Shown in pieces: positions 25,813-35,261 of a stretch of 39,206 bases of DNA; the stretch's first letter is position 1; each line of letters opens with the position of its first letter. Origin of the DNA: Pseudooceanicola sp. (GTDB taxonomy: Bacteria; Pseudomonadota; Alphaproteobacteria; Rhodobacterales; Rhodobacteraceae); NCBI GenBank assembly GCA_002709085.1, contig PAPR01000035.1:1-39206 (forward strand). The letters are read 5' to 3'. The notes under the pieces are model-generated. The model worked only from the letters and a program-made list of their open reading frames with translations. It made no database searches and was not told the DNA's origin. A program made the position numbers and the translations under genes.

Positions 25813-26895
25813 ATGACGACGATCGACCCCCAATTTGCCGCTGCTGATGCGCGAGAGGCCCGACGGGCCCGGCGGTTCACCCGGATCAACAAGGCCGATG
25901 CCTGGTTTCAGGTCCTCGGGCTGGCATGGATCACGCCAATTCTGCGTGCCGCCGCCGGTGATAATCCGCGCGCTCAGATTGGCGAGATCTGGCGTCTGCT
26001 GGCGGTGCCGCTGATCGCCATAGGTGTCTTCCTGCTGCTGTGGGGGACGCTGGCACCGAAAGTGCAGACCTCGCTCGGCGCGATCCCCGGACCGGCTGCC
26101 GTCTGGACCGAAGCCGTCAATCTGCACGAGGATGCACTGGCCAAGGCGGTGAAGGAAGACGCGCATGACGAGCGGGTCGCAAAGCGCAACGACCGGATGA
26201 TCGCCCAGGGCAAGGCGGATCAGGTCAAGGACATCCCCTATACCGGCTCGCCCAGCTATTACACGCAGATCTGGACGTCGATCAAAACGGTGTTCTTCGG
26301 GTTCCTGCTGGCCTCTGTCGTGGCTATCCCCCTCGGGATCGCGGCGGGGCTGTCGGCGACGGCCAATGCCGCGATCAACCCGCTGGTGCAGATCTTCAAA
26401 CCTGTCTCGCCGCTCGCCTGGCTGCCGATTGTCACTATGGTCGTCTCGGCCGTCTACGCCACCAACGATGGCATGTTCGCGAAATCGTTCCTGGTCTCGG
26501 CGATCACGGTGACGCTGTGTTCCCTGTGGCCGACACTGATCAACACCGCCCTCGGCGTGTCGTCAATCGACAAGGACCTCGTGTCGGTCAGCAAGGTTCT
26601 CAAGATGAATACCTGGACCAAGATCACCAAGCTGGTTCTGCCTTCGGCCTTACCTTTGATCTTTACCGGTCTGCGCCTCTCCCTCGGGGTCGGCTGGATG
26701 GTGTTGATTGCCGCTGAGATGCTGGCGCAGAACCCTGGTCTGGGCAAATTCGTCTGGGACGAATTCCAGAACGGGTCGTCGCAATCGCTGGCCAAGATCA
26801 TCGTCGCGGTGCTGACCATCGGCATCATCGGCTTTCTGCTGGATCGTGTGATGTTCGCGCTGCAGTCCCTCTTCACCTTCTCCAACAATCGGTGA
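25813..26895 (+). CDS. nrtB: Nitrate ABC transporter permease NrtB
   Basis: A 360-residue inner-membrane permease with a cytoplasmic N-terminus, one early helix (VPLIAIGVFLLLWGTLAP), a charged stretch near residues 105-145, and then the five- to six-helix binding-protein-dependent transport core. The ATPase-contacting EAA-type loop lies around SKVLKMNTWTKITKLVLPSA. The C-terminal LSLGVGWMVLIAAEMLAQNP is typical of NrtB/SsuC permeases. The two-domain ATPase gene starts immediately after. It would form the nitrate channel as a homodimer. Confidence 0.93.
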   Translation: MTTIDPQFAAADAREARRARRFTRINKADAWFQVLGLAWITPILRAAAGDNPRAQIGEIWRLLAVPLIAIGVFLLLWGTLAPKVQTSLGAIPGPAAVWTEAVNLHEDALAKAVKEDAHDERVAKRNDRMIAQGKADQVKDIPYTGSPSYYTQIWTSIKTVFFGFLLASVVAIPLGIAAGLSATANAAINPLVQIFKPVSPLAWLPIVTMVVSAVYATNDGMFAKSFLVSAITVTLCSLWPTLINTALGVSSIDKDLVSVSKVLKMNTWTKITKLVLPSALPLIFTGLRLSLGVGWMVLIAAEMLAQNPGLGKFVWDEFQNGSSQSLAKIIVAVLTIGIIGFLLDRVMFALQSLFTFSNNR

Positions 26896-26900
26896 TCCCA

Positions 26901-28610
26901 ATGGCTGTGATTGAACTCAAGAACGTGTGCAAAATCTACGGTGACGGCCTGTCGCGCAGGGACGTGCTGAACGGCATCGACTTGAAGGTCAAAGAGGGCG
27001 AATTCCTTGTCCTGCTCGGCTTTTCGGGCACCGGCAAGACGACGCTGATCAATCTGATGGCGGGGCTGGAGAGGCCGAGCAGCGGCGAGGTCCTGTTCAA
27101 GGGCAAGCCTGTTACCGGGCCGGGACCCGAACGCGGGGTAATCTTTCAGACCTATTCGCTGATGCCCTGGCTGACGGTGAACGGCAACGTGCGTCTGGCC
27201 GTGGATACGATGTTCCCAAGGATGAGCAGGGCAGACAAGGCGGCCAAGGTCGATCGCTATGTCGAGATGGTCGGGCTGGGTCATGCCAGCGCGCGGCGGC
27301 CCGCAGAGCTTTCTGGTGGGATGCGTCAGCGGGTCAACGTGGCGCGGGCATTGGCGATGGATCCCGAGGTGCTCTTGCTGGACGAACCCCTGTCGGCGCT
27401 GGACGCTCTGACCCGTGCCAACCTGGCCGATGAAATCGAACAGATCTGGCGTCGCGACCAGAAAACCTGCGTGCTGATCACAAACGATGTGGACGAGGCG
27501 ATCATGCTGGGCGACCGCATCATCGCGTTGAACCCGGACGGCACGCTGGCGGAACATTTCCCGGTCAATCTGGAGCGACCGCGCGACCGTTCCGCGATGA
27601 ATACCGATGAGGGGTTCAGATCGCTGCGGGCCAGGATCACAAATCACCTGATGGACGTCGGGGTCAAGGCCCGCACCGAAGGCAGCCGTGTCTTGCCGAA
27701 CGTCTCGCCGATCCACGGTGTTCCGGCTGCGGTGACGGATGCGCAGAAAGGGCTGATCGACGACCGGTTCCTGACGTTCGACAATCTGCACAAGGTCTAT
27801 CCGACACCGAAGGGGCCGCTGACGGTGGTCGAAGATTTCAACCTCAAGTTGAACAGGGGGGAGTTTATCTCTTTGATCGGGCATTCGGGCTGCGGCAAAT
27901 CAACTGTGCTGACGATGACCGCAGGCCTGAACGCGATCTCCAAAGGGGTGATCAAGCTCGACGGCTATCAGGTGCGCGGCGCGGACCCCGAGCGTGCCGT
28001 CGTCTTTCAGTCGCCCAACCTCTTTCCCTGGCTCACCGCCAAGGAGAACGTCGCCATCGGGGTCGACAAGGTCTACCCAAAAGCTTCGATGGCGGAGCGC
28101 CGCGATGTGGTGGAATATTACCTTGAACGCGTCGGCCTGGGCGATGCAATGGACCAGCCCGCCACCTCGATGTCCAACGGCATGAAACAGCGGGTCGGGA
28201 TCGCGCGCGCCTTTGCCCTCTCCCCCAAGCTGCTGCTGCTGGATGAACCTTTCGGCATGCTCGACAGTCTGACCCGTTGGGAGCTGCAAGAGGTACTGAT
28301 GGAGGTCTGGTCGCGCACCAAGGTGACGGCGATCTGTGTCACTCATGACGTGGACGAGGCGATCCTGCTGGCCGATCGAGTGGTGATGATGACCAACGGA
28401 CCGCAAGCCACCATCGGCAAGATTGTCGACGTCGACTTGCCACGTCCGCGAACCCGCAAGGCACTGTTGGAGCACCCGGATTACTATCGCTACCGCGAGC
28501 AGGTCCTGTCGTTCCTCAAAGAATACGAGCATGGCGCGACGCCAAAGTCCGCTCCGTCCGACGAACCTGCTCAAAAACCCGCGACCGGCAAGAAGCAGGA
28601 GGCCGCATGA
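26901..28610 (+). CDS. nrtCD: Nitrate ABC transporter ATPase, fused NrtC-NrtD-like two-domain protein
   Basis: A 569-residue protein with two ABC ATPase domains in tandem. Domain 1 (about 1-240) has Walker A GFSGTGKT at 40-47, signature LSGGM at 137-141 and Walker B LLLDEP, but asparagine N195 replaces the H-loop histidine (ITNDVDEA). Domain 2 (about 290-530) has Walker A GHSGCGKS at 327-334, a non-canonical signature MSNGM at 424-428 and a normal H482. Neither half carries the NrtA-like regulatory domain of cyanobacterial NrtC. The ATG at 26901 precedes the conserved strand. A GTG at 26892 overlaps the nrtB stop and would add three residues. Confidence 0.9.
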   Translation: MAVIELKNVCKIYGDGLSRRDVLNGIDLKVKEGEFLVLLGFSGTGKTTLINLMAGLERPSSGEVLFKGKPVTGPGPERGVIFQTYSLMPWLTVNGNVRLAVDTMFPRMSRADKAAKVDRYVEMVGLGHASARRPAELSGGMRQRVNVARALAMDPEVLLLDEPLSALDALTRANLADEIEQIWRRDQKTCVLITNDVDEAIMLGDRIIALNPDGTLAEHFPVNLERPRDRSAMNTDEGFRSLRARITNHLMDVGVKARTEGSRVLPNVSPIHGVPAAVTDAQKGLIDDRFLTFDNLHKVYPTPKGPLTVVEDFNLKLNRGEFISLIGHSGCGKSTVLTMTAGLNAISKGVIKLDGYQVRGADPERAVVFQSPNLFPWLTAKENVAIGVDKVYPKASMAERRDVVEYYLERVGLGDAMDQPATSMSNGMKQRVGIARAFALSPKLLLLDEPFGMLDSLTRWELQEVLMEVWSRTKVTAICVTHDVDEAILLADRVVMMTNGPQATIGKIVDVDLPRPRTRKALLEHPDYYRYREQVLSFLKEYEHGATPKSAPSDEPAQKPATGKKQEAA

Positions 28611-28708
28611 TGACCCCACTGTCGCACCGAACACGCCAGAAGCTGCGTCATCACGCATGTCGCAGTCCAAGACACTATCGCCCGGAATGTCTGAGGAGAT
28701 TGAGATGA
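28607..28708 (+). CDS. 33-residue ORF bridging nrtCD and nirB
   Basis: A short ORF starts at an ATG overlapping the nrtCD stop (ATGA at 28607-28610) and ends at a TGA overlapping the nirB start (ATGA at 28705-28708). The peptide is very basic (MMTPLSHRTRQKLRHHACRS and onward). I do not recognise it. nirB has its own good ribosome site inside this ORF, so the ORF may only couple translation or may be chance. Confidence 0.25.
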   Translation: MMTPLSHRTRQKLRHHACRSPRHYRPECLRRLR

Positions 28709-31146
28709 AAAAGCTTGTCGTCATCGGTGCTGGCATGGCCTCGGGCCGTGCGTTGGAGCACCTGTTCGAAACCGACCCCGAGGCCTATGAGGTCACACTT
28801 TTCAATGCCGAAGCTCGGGGGAATTACAATCGGATCATGTTGTCGCCGGTCCTCTCCGGCGAAAAGAGCTACGCTGAAATCGTCACCCACGACGAGGCCT
28901 GGTATCGCGCCAACAAGGTGACGTGCCGGTTCGGCGAACACGTCGTCAAGATCGACCGTGACCGCAAGGTTGTCGTCGGCGAGGCGGGGGAAGTGCTTTA
29001 TGACAAGCTGATCATCGCAACCGGTTCCGCCCCCTTCATTATCCCGGTTGAGGGGCGTGAATTGCCGGGCGTCATCACTTACCGCGACCTCGATGACACC
29101 GAAGCGATGATCGCGGCGGCGGGTCAGCCGGGCGCCAATGCGGTGGTGATTGGTGGAGGCCTGCTGGGATTGGAGGCAGCGGCGGGCCTCAGATTGCGCG
29201 GCATGAACGTCACGGTCCTGCACCTGATGGGCCACCTGATGGAACGCCAGTTGGACGAAAGTGCAGGCTACCTGCTGCTGAAGGACCTGGAGAGGCGCGG
29301 CATCAAGGTGATGACGGGGGCCTCGACAAAGGCGATCCTCGGCAAGGACAAGGTCGACGCCGTGGTCCTGGAGGACGGCACCGTTCTCGACGCCGATCTG
29401 GTGGTGATGGCCGTCGGGATCCGGCCCGAAACGCGACTGGCCACCGATGCCCATCTGGAAGTCGGACGCGGCGTGGTGGTCGATGCGCAGATGCAGACTT
29501 CGGACCCGGATATCCATGCGGTCGGTGAATGCGTCGAATTCGATGGCGCGCTCTTTGGGCTGGTCGCGCCCTTGTACGATCAGGCCAAGGTGCTGGCGAA
29601 ATCGCTGCTGGGCGAAGTCGATGCCTATGCGCCGAAAGAGCTGTCGACCAAGTTGAAGGTCACGGGCTGTGATTTGTTCTCTGCCGGGGATTTCGCCGAA
29701 GGGCCGGAGCGCGAAGACATCGTTCTGCGCGACCCTTCGCGCGGCATCTACAAGCGCCTGGTGATCGAAGGCGATAGATTGGTCGGCGCGGTCCTTTATG
29801 GCGATACCGCCGATGGCAGCTGGTATTTCGGACTGATCCGCGACGGCACCGATATCGATGACATGCGCGAGACCTTGATATTCGGACCGGGCTTTCAGGG
29901 GGGCGCCTCTGCGGACCCTTTGTCAGCCGTTGCAGCATTGCCGCCTGAGGCGGAGATTTGCGGCTGCAACGGCGTTTGCAAGGGCAAGATCACCGAGGCC
30001 ATCACGGGCGGGGCCAAGGATCTGACCGCCGTGCGCGCGACGACCAAGGCCAGCGCGTCCTGTGGCACCTGCACCGGCCTCGTCGAACAAGTCCTGCAGG
30101 TCACACTCGGCGGCGATTTCCAGATGCCGGGGGCGCAGCCGATCTGCGCCTGCTGTGATTTGACCCACGAGGACCTGCGCCGTCTGATCAAACTCAAGGC
30201 GCTGAAATCCCAGCCGGCGGTCTGGCAGGAGCTGGGATGGAAAACGCCGAACGGGTGTCATGTCTGTCGGCCGGCCCTGAATTTCTATCTCTTGGCGGAT
30301 TGGCCGCTAGAATATCAGGACGATCCGATGTCGCGGTTTGTCAATGAACGCAACCACGCCAACATCCAGAAAGATGGCACATTTTCAGTCGTGCCGCGCA
30401 TGTGGGGCGGGCTGACCAATCCAAACGAGCTGCGCGCCATTGCCGATGCTGCCGAAAAGTACAAGGTGCCGACCGTCAAGGTCACGGGCGGTCAGCGTAT
30501 CGACCTGCTGGGTGTGCGCAAAGAGGATCTGCCCGCGATCTGGACCGATCTGAACTCGGCCGGGCTGGTGTCGGGACATGCATACTCCAAGGGGCTGCGG
30601 ACCGTAAAAACCTGTGTGGGCACCGACCATTGCCGGTTCGGAACCCAGGATTCCACCGGGCTGGGGGTCAAGCTGGAGCAGATCCTCTGGGGGTCGTGGA
30701 CTCCGCACAAGGTCAAGCTCGGCGTGTCCGGGTGCCCGCGCAACTGCGCGGAATCCACCTGCAAGGATGTCGGCATCATCTGCGTGGACTCCGGCTATCA
30801 GGTCTCGGTCGCGGGTGCTGCGGGGATGGAGTTGAAAGAGACCGAGCGTCTCGCCGATGTGGCGAGCGAGGCTGAGGCCATCGATCTGACCGTCGCCTTC
30901 GTCCAGCTATATCGCGAGAACGCAAAGTATCTCGACCGGCCCTACAAATGGGTCGCCAAGGTCGGGCTGGACTGGGTCAAGGCGCGCGTGGTCGACGACC
31001 TGGACGAACGTGCCGCGCTGATCGAGCGATTTGAAGTGTCGCAGTCGATCTACCGCAAGGACCCATGGGCCGTACCGGCACGCGAAGCCGGGGAACGCAG
31101 CCGTTACGCCCCTCTCGCTGATCTCACACTGGAGGCCGCAGAATGA
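28705..31146 (+). CDS. nirB: Assimilatory nitrite reductase [NAD(P)H], large subunit NirB
   Basis: An 813-residue flavo-siroheme protein reducing nitrite to ammonium in the cytoplasm; it corresponds to NasB in Paracoccus-type systems. The N-terminus binds FAD (VVIGAGMASGRALEHL), and GGGLLGLEAA at about 150-159 binds NAD(P)H. Two BFD-like [2Fe-2S] regions follow: C419, C421, C453, C456, then C481, C484, C518, C521. The siroheme and [4Fe-4S] ligands are C637-x5-C643 and C677-x3-C681. GAGGAG lies six to eight bases before the ATG at 28705. It overlaps nirD by four bases. NirB may also supply electrons to NasA. Confidence 0.95.
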   Translation: MKKLVVIGAGMASGRALEHLFETDPEAYEVTLFNAEARGNYNRIMLSPVLSGEKSYAEIVTHDEAWYRANKVTCRFGEHVVKIDRDRKVVVGEAGEVLYDKLIIATGSAPFIIPVEGRELPGVITYRDLDDTEAMIAAAGQPGANAVVIGGGLLGLEAAAGLRLRGMNVTVLHLMGHLMERQLDESAGYLLLKDLERRGIKVMTGASTKAILGKDKVDAVVLEDGTVLDADLVVMAVGIRPETRLATDAHLEVGRGVVVDAQMQTSDPDIHAVGECVEFDGALFGLVAPLYDQAKVLAKSLLGEVDAYAPKELSTKLKVTGCDLFSAGDFAEGPEREDIVLRDPSRGIYKRLVIEGDRLVGAVLYGDTADGSWYFGLIRDGTDIDDMRETLIFGPGFQGGASADPLSAVAALPPEAEICGCNGVCKGKITEAITGGAKDLTAVRATTKASASCGTCTGLVEQVLQVTLGGDFQMPGAQPICACCDLTHEDLRRLIKLKALKSQPAVWQELGWKTPNGCHVCRPALNFYLLADWPLEYQDDPMSRFVNERNHANIQKDGTFSVVPRMWGGLTNPNELRAIADAAEKYKVPTVKVTGGQRIDLLGVRKEDLPAIWTDLNSAGLVSGHAYSKGLRTVKTCVGTDHCRFGTQDSTGLGVKLEQILWGSWTPHKVKLGVSGCPRNCAESTCKDVGIICVDSGYQVSVAGAAGMELKETERLADVASEAEAIDLTVAFVQLYRENAKYLDRPYKWVAKVGLDWVKARVVDDLDERAALIERFEVSQSIYRKDPWAVPAREAGERSRYAPLADLTLEAAE

Positions 31147-31475
31147 GCTGGATCGACATTGCCGCCGTCGCGGACATCCCCCTCAGGGGCGCCCGCGTGG
31201 TCAAGACCAAACTCGGCTGCGTCGCCGTCTTTCGAACCGACGAGGCAGAGGTCTACGCCGTCTCGGATACCTGCCCGCACAAAGGCGGCCCGCTATCCGA
31301 CGGGTTGGTGCATGACCGCAAGGTAACATGCCCGCTGCACAACTGGGTCTTCTCGCTGGAGACCGGCGAGGCCCAGGGCGCGGATGAGGGCCGGATCGAG
31401 ACGTTTGCCGCAAGGGTCGAGAACGGGCGGGTCCTGCTGGATGGCACCGCCCTCGGGCGGCGGACCGCAGCGTGA
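31143..31475 (+). CDS. nirD: Nitrite reductase small subunit NirD, Rieske type
   Basis: A 110-residue Rieske-fold protein. All [2Fe-2S] ligands are present: C44-P-H46 in DTCPHKGGPL and C63-x2-H66 in TCPLHNWVF. Some enterobacterial NirD proteins lack these ligands, so this one is likely redox-active, like NasG of Paracoccus, which links the NADH-oxidising subunit to nitrite and nitrate reduction. Its ATG overlaps the nirB stop (ATGA) and its TGA overlaps the nasA GTG (GTGA). Confidence 0.93.
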   Translation: MSWIDIAAVADIPLRGARVVKTKLGCVAVFRTDEAEVYAVSDTCPHKGGPLSDGLVHDRKVTCPLHNWVFSLETGEAQGADEGRIETFAARVENGRVLLDGTALGRRTAA

Positions 31476-34105
31476 CCTTTCCCGGCCCCGTATCCGGAAC
31501 CTGCACGACCTGTCCCTATTGCGGAACCGGTTGTGGGGTCGTGCTGACGCAGACCGGCTCTGGTGGGATGGCGGTGACGGGCGATCCCGATCATCCTGCG
31601 AATTTCGGCCGCTTGTGTTCCAAAGGGTCGGCTTTAGGTGAAACCCTGGGCCACGAGGAACGCCTGATGACACCCCGCGTAAACGGGGCGGACAGCGATT
31701 GGGACAGTGCCTTGAATCTGGTGGCGGACCGCTTTCGTCGGGCGATTGCGGATCACGGGTCCGACAGTGTGGCCTTCTATGTCTCGGGCCAATTGCTGAC
31801 CGAGGATTACTATGTGGCCAACAAGCTGATGAAAGGCTTCATGGGCTCGGCGAATATCGACACCAACTCCCGGCTCTGCATGGCCTCGACCGTGGCAGGC
31901 CAGCGCCGTGCCTTCGGGACCGACACCGTACCGGGGACCTACGAGGATTTGGACGAAGCCGACTTGATCGTCTTGGTCGGATCGAACCTGGCCTGGTGCC
32001 ACCCGGTGCTGCATCAGCGTGTGTTGGCGGCGCAGGCGGCGCGCGGCACCAGACTGGTGGTCGTCGATCCGCGTCGTACAGCCAGCTGTGACGCGGCTGA
32101 TCTGCACCTGCCGATTGCACCGGGGGGGGATGTGGCGCTGTTTAACCACCTGCTGGCGCATCTGGCCAAGGTGGACGCGCTGGATCAGGATTTCCTGGCG
32201 CGTGTCAATGGGTTCCAAGAGACGATGGCCCGCGCCCAGGCTGACGACCCCGCCGCCACAGGGCTGAGCGATGATGCACTACAGGCGTTCTGCGCGCTAT
32301 GGACCGGGCACGAAAAGGTGGTGACGATCTTTAGCCAGGGGGTGAACCAAAGCTCCGCCGGGGCGGACAAGGTCAACGCCATCCTGAATTGCCACCTCGC
32401 AACAGGCCGGATTGGCAAACCGGGCTGCGGCCCGTTCAGCGTGACCGGCCAGCCCAATGCGATGGGTGGGCGCGAGGTTGGCGGGCTCGCCAATATGCTG
32501 GCCTGTCATCTGGAGCTGGAAAATCCAGACCACAGGTCGGCGGTCCGTGATTTCTGGCAAGCGCCCAGCATGCCCGAAAAGCCCGGACTGAAGGCCGTAG
32601 ATATGTTCCGCGCCGTCGGGGAGGGGCAGATCAAAGCGTTGTGGATCATTCATACCAACCCCGCCGTGACCCTTCCCGATGCGGATCGGGTACGCGATGC
32701 CATTGCAGGATGCGATTTCGTGGTGGTATCTGATATCACCGACCGGACGGACACCTGTCGTCTGGCCGATGTCGTGCTGCCAGCCACTGCCTGGGGGGAA
32801 AAAGACGGAACCGTGACCAATTCGGACCGCATCATCAGCCGCCAGCGCGCGGTTCTGCCTGCGCCGGGAGAGTCGCGGCCCGACTGGGCAATTCTGGCCG
32901 AGGTCGGTCGCCGCATGGGCTGGGTCGCGCAGTTTGATTACGAAAGCCCGGCAGAGATATTTCGCGAATATGCAGCCCTCTCGGGTGTGGCGGGCGGTTT
33001 CGGACGGGACTTTGACATCTCTGGCTGGTCGGATCTGGACGATCAGGGATATGCCGGGTTGAAACCCACACGCTGGCCGGTCACGGGCGCGCGTTCGGGG
33101 GGGCGGTTTTTCGCAGATGGCCAGTTTTATCACGCCGATGGCAAGGCGCGGATGGTGCCTGTGACCTGGCGCGCCCCCGTGGCCCGGACCGGTCGGCGCT
33201 ATCCATTCCGCCTCAACACCGGACGTATCCGCGATCAATGGCACACGATGACCCGCACCGGGCTGTCTGCGCGTCTGTCGGCGCATCTGGCCGAACCCTT
33301 TGTCGAGATTCATCCCGAGGACGCCGCGCATTTGTCGATTGGCCCGGCGGACCTCGTTTGGCTGCGCAGCCCCGAGGGGCAGGGTATCCTTCGGGCCCGG
33401 ATCACCGATTCCGTCCGGCGGGGCGATGTGTTTGCCCCGATGCACTGGACTGGCGAAACTGCACCCTCGGCGCGGATCGACGCGCTGGTCGCGGCTGTGA
33501 CGGACCCGGTCTCGGGCCAACCCGAAAGCAAGGCGTCGGTCGTTTCGCTCGCCCGGTTAAACGCTGCTTGGTACGGTTTCGCGATCTCTGCCGCCGGAAT
33601 AAGGCCGGACTGCGATTATTGGGCCCTGGCGCGGACCGAGGCGGGGTATCGCGCGGAACTGGCCGGGCTTGATACCGTCGAGGACTGGGAGAGCTACGCA
33701 CGCCGCTTGTTCAACCTGCCGGACGCCGAGATCCAGATTATCGAGGACCCGTCCCGTGGAATGGCGCGCGTGGCGCTGCGTGCGGGCGAGCGGCTGCTGG
33801 CTGCGCTGTTCATTGCATCTGAACCCGTGGCGGTGATGCGCGATTACGTGGCGACCCTGCCGGGCACGACCGCGCCCGAGGCCCTGTCCGGGATGACCCC
33901 CGCGGATCGCCCCGATCCCGGCCCCATGGTCTGCTCGTGCTTTGGCGTTGGGGTGAACACGATCCTCGCGGCCATCGAGGACGGCGGGCTGGTCAGTGTC
34001 GATGAGGTTGGCGCCGCTTTGCAAGCGGGCACGAATTGCGGTTCCTGCCGGCCCGAGATCACCGGTCTTCTCTCACGCGTCACCCTCCACGAGGCCGCGG
34101 AGTGA
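31472..34105 (+). CDS. nasA: Assimilatory nitrate reductase catalytic subunit NasA (NasC type)
   Basis: An 877-residue cytoplasmic molybdopterin enzyme reducing nitrate to nitrite. The [4Fe-4S] ligands are C14-x2-C17-x3-C21-x27-C49 near the N-terminus. The bis-MGD-binding core and a molydopterin dinucleotide-binding domain follow (the latter near FRLNTGRIRDQWHTMTRTG). A C-terminal BFD-like [2Fe-2S] domain ends the protein (MVCSCFGVGVNTI, then NCGSCRPEI). There is no twin-arginine signal. The start is the GTG at 31472 overlapping the nirD stop. No separate NADH-dehydrogenase subunit is encoded here, so electrons probably come through NirB-NirD. Confidence 0.94.
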   Translation: MTFPGPVSGTCTTCPYCGTGCGVVLTQTGSGGMAVTGDPDHPANFGRLCSKGSALGETLGHEERLMTPRVNGADSDWDSALNLVADRFRRAIADHGSDSVAFYVSGQLLTEDYYVANKLMKGFMGSANIDTNSRLCMASTVAGQRRAFGTDTVPGTYEDLDEADLIVLVGSNLAWCHPVLHQRVLAAQAARGTRLVVVDPRRTASCDAADLHLPIAPGGDVALFNHLLAHLAKVDALDQDFLARVNGFQETMARAQADDPAATGLSDDALQAFCALWTGHEKVVTIFSQGVNQSSAGADKVNAILNCHLATGRIGKPGCGPFSVTGQPNAMGGREVGGLANMLACHLELENPDHRSAVRDFWQAPSMPEKPGLKAVDMFRAVGEGQIKALWIIHTNPAVTLPDADRVRDAIAGCDFVVVSDITDRTDTCRLADVVLPATAWGEKDGTVTNSDRIISRQRAVLPAPGESRPDWAILAEVGRRMGWVAQFDYESPAEIFREYAALSGVAGGFGRDFDISGWSDLDDQGYAGLKPTRWPVTGARSGGRFFADGQFYHADGKARMVPVTWRAPVARTGRRYPFRLNTGRIRDQWHTMTRTGLSARLSAHLAEPFVEIHPEDAAHLSIGPADLVWLRSPEGQGILRARITDSVRRGDVFAPMHWTGETAPSARIDALVAAVTDPVSGQPESKASVVSLARLNAAWYGFAISAAGIRPDCDYWALARTEAGYRAELAGLDTVEDWESYARRLFNLPDAEIQIIEDPSRGMARVALRAGERLLAALFIASEPVAVMRDYVATLPGTTAPEALSGMTPADRPDPGPMVCSCFGVGVNTILAAIEDGGLVSVDEVGAALQAGTNCGSCRPEITGLLSRVTLHEAAE

Positions 34106-35046
34106 GCTTGGCGGAACACGTTCGCACACTTGGCCGCGGGCCGGGACGGGCGCGCAGCCTGACCCGGGACGAAGCGCGGCACGCCATGGATTTGATGCTG
34201 CGAGAGACCGCTGCCCCCGAAGCCGTCGGCGCCATCCTGATGCTGTTGCGTATGAAAGGCGAGACGGCAGACGAAATCGCAGGCTTCGCGCAGGCGGCGC
34301 AACAGGGGTTGCCGGAGCTGGGTCAGCCCGATCTCGACTGGCCATGCTACGCGGCGGGACGGACCCGAGGTTTGCCGTGGTTCCTGCTATCGGCGAAACT
34401 GATCGCCGCGCAAGGCCATGGCGTGTTGCTGCATGGCTGGAACGGGTCGGATCGCGCGGTCCGGGACGGGCTGTCGCGCTGCGCCATTCCGGTAACGGAC
34501 GTCGCCTGCGCGTCCGGGGTGCTGGCCGAGGCGGGCATTGCCTACCTGCCGTTGGAAACCTTGTCGCCCCGGCTGTTTCACCTGCTGACGCGCCGCGATG
34601 TGCTGGGCCTGCGGTCTTGCGTAAATACCGTTTGCCGGATGCTCAATCCCGGTCAGGCAAAGGCCAGCGTGCAGGGTGTGTTTCATCCCTCCTACCGGCT
34701 GTTGCAGACAGATGCGGCTGCCCTGTTGGGCCTGGACGAGATGACCGTGATCAAGGGTGGGGGCGGTGAGTTTGAGCGTCACCCCTCCAAGGCCATCGCC
34801 GGTTTCGGCCGTCGAGCCGGCGCGTTCTGGGAGGACGAGTTCCCGGCACTACATGCCGACACGCGACGTTTGGCGCAGGATGACCACCCCGCCGAAGCCT
34901 TGGCCGCGCTTTGGTCCGGCGACCTGCGTGACGCCTTTGCCGAGGCGGTCGTGATCGGCACGGCAGAGCTGGCGCTCGCGACGCTGGGTCATAAGGACGC
35001 CGACACGCGAGCTCGCGCACTTTGGGACGCACGCGTGATCCAGTGA
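34102..35046 (+). CDS. TrpD-like glycosyltransferase family 3 protein (YbiB/TrpD2-like)
   Basis: A 314-residue protein with the anthranilate phosphoribosyltransferase fold: an N-terminal helical domain (SLTRDEARHAMDLMLRETAAPE, then GAILMLLRMKGETADEIAG) and a C-terminal domain with TVIKGGGGEFERHPSKA. The phosphoribosyl-pyrophosphate loops of true TrpD are not preserved: the glycine-rich GTGGD element is replaced by YAAGRTRGLP and the KHGN element by LLHGWNGS. Tryptophan synthesis is therefore unlikely. The start is a GTG overlapping the nasA stop (GTGA). Related TrpD2 proteins bind nucleic acid; the role in a nitrate operon is not known. Confidence 0.85.
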   Translation: MSLAEHVRTLGRGPGRARSLTRDEARHAMDLMLRETAAPEAVGAILMLLRMKGETADEIAGFAQAAQQGLPELGQPDLDWPCYAAGRTRGLPWFLLSAKLIAAQGHGVLLHGWNGSDRAVRDGLSRCAIPVTDVACASGVLAEAGIAYLPLETLSPRLFHLLTRRDVLGLRSCVNTVCRMLNPGQAKASVQGVFHPSYRLLQTDAAALLGLDEMTVIKGGGGEFERHPSKAIAGFGRRAGAFWEDEFPALHADTRRLAQDDHPAEALAALWSGDLRDAFAEAVVIGTAELALATLGHKDADTRARALWDARVIQ

Positions 35047-35057
35047 TGTGATGGGTT

Positions 35058-35079
35058 GAGCCAAGTTCGAGCCAAGTTC
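35058..35079. repeat. Tandem 11-base repeat
   Basis: GAGCCAAGTTC is repeated twice back to back, twelve bases after the TrpD-like stop codon. A third copy is not present. It may be a replication slippage product. Confidence 0.6.
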
Positions 35080-35261
35080 GAACCACGTGGCGTTGGGCGT
35101 CGACCCCGACGAATCTTTCTTTGAAAATCGGAACCACATATTCGCGGCGGTCATCGAGTTATCCAGCTTTGCATCGCCCTAGGCGCGCTGAATATCCGCT
35201 AGCCGGTCGTATCCGAGGCCTGGGGTCAGCTCGGCAGGACCTTGCCCCAAAATTTTCAACA

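Noticed and set aside
26454-27884. A 476-codon minus-strand frame across nrtB and nrtCD
   Set aside because: It is antisense to two clearly recognised genes, and its translation has no domain signature.
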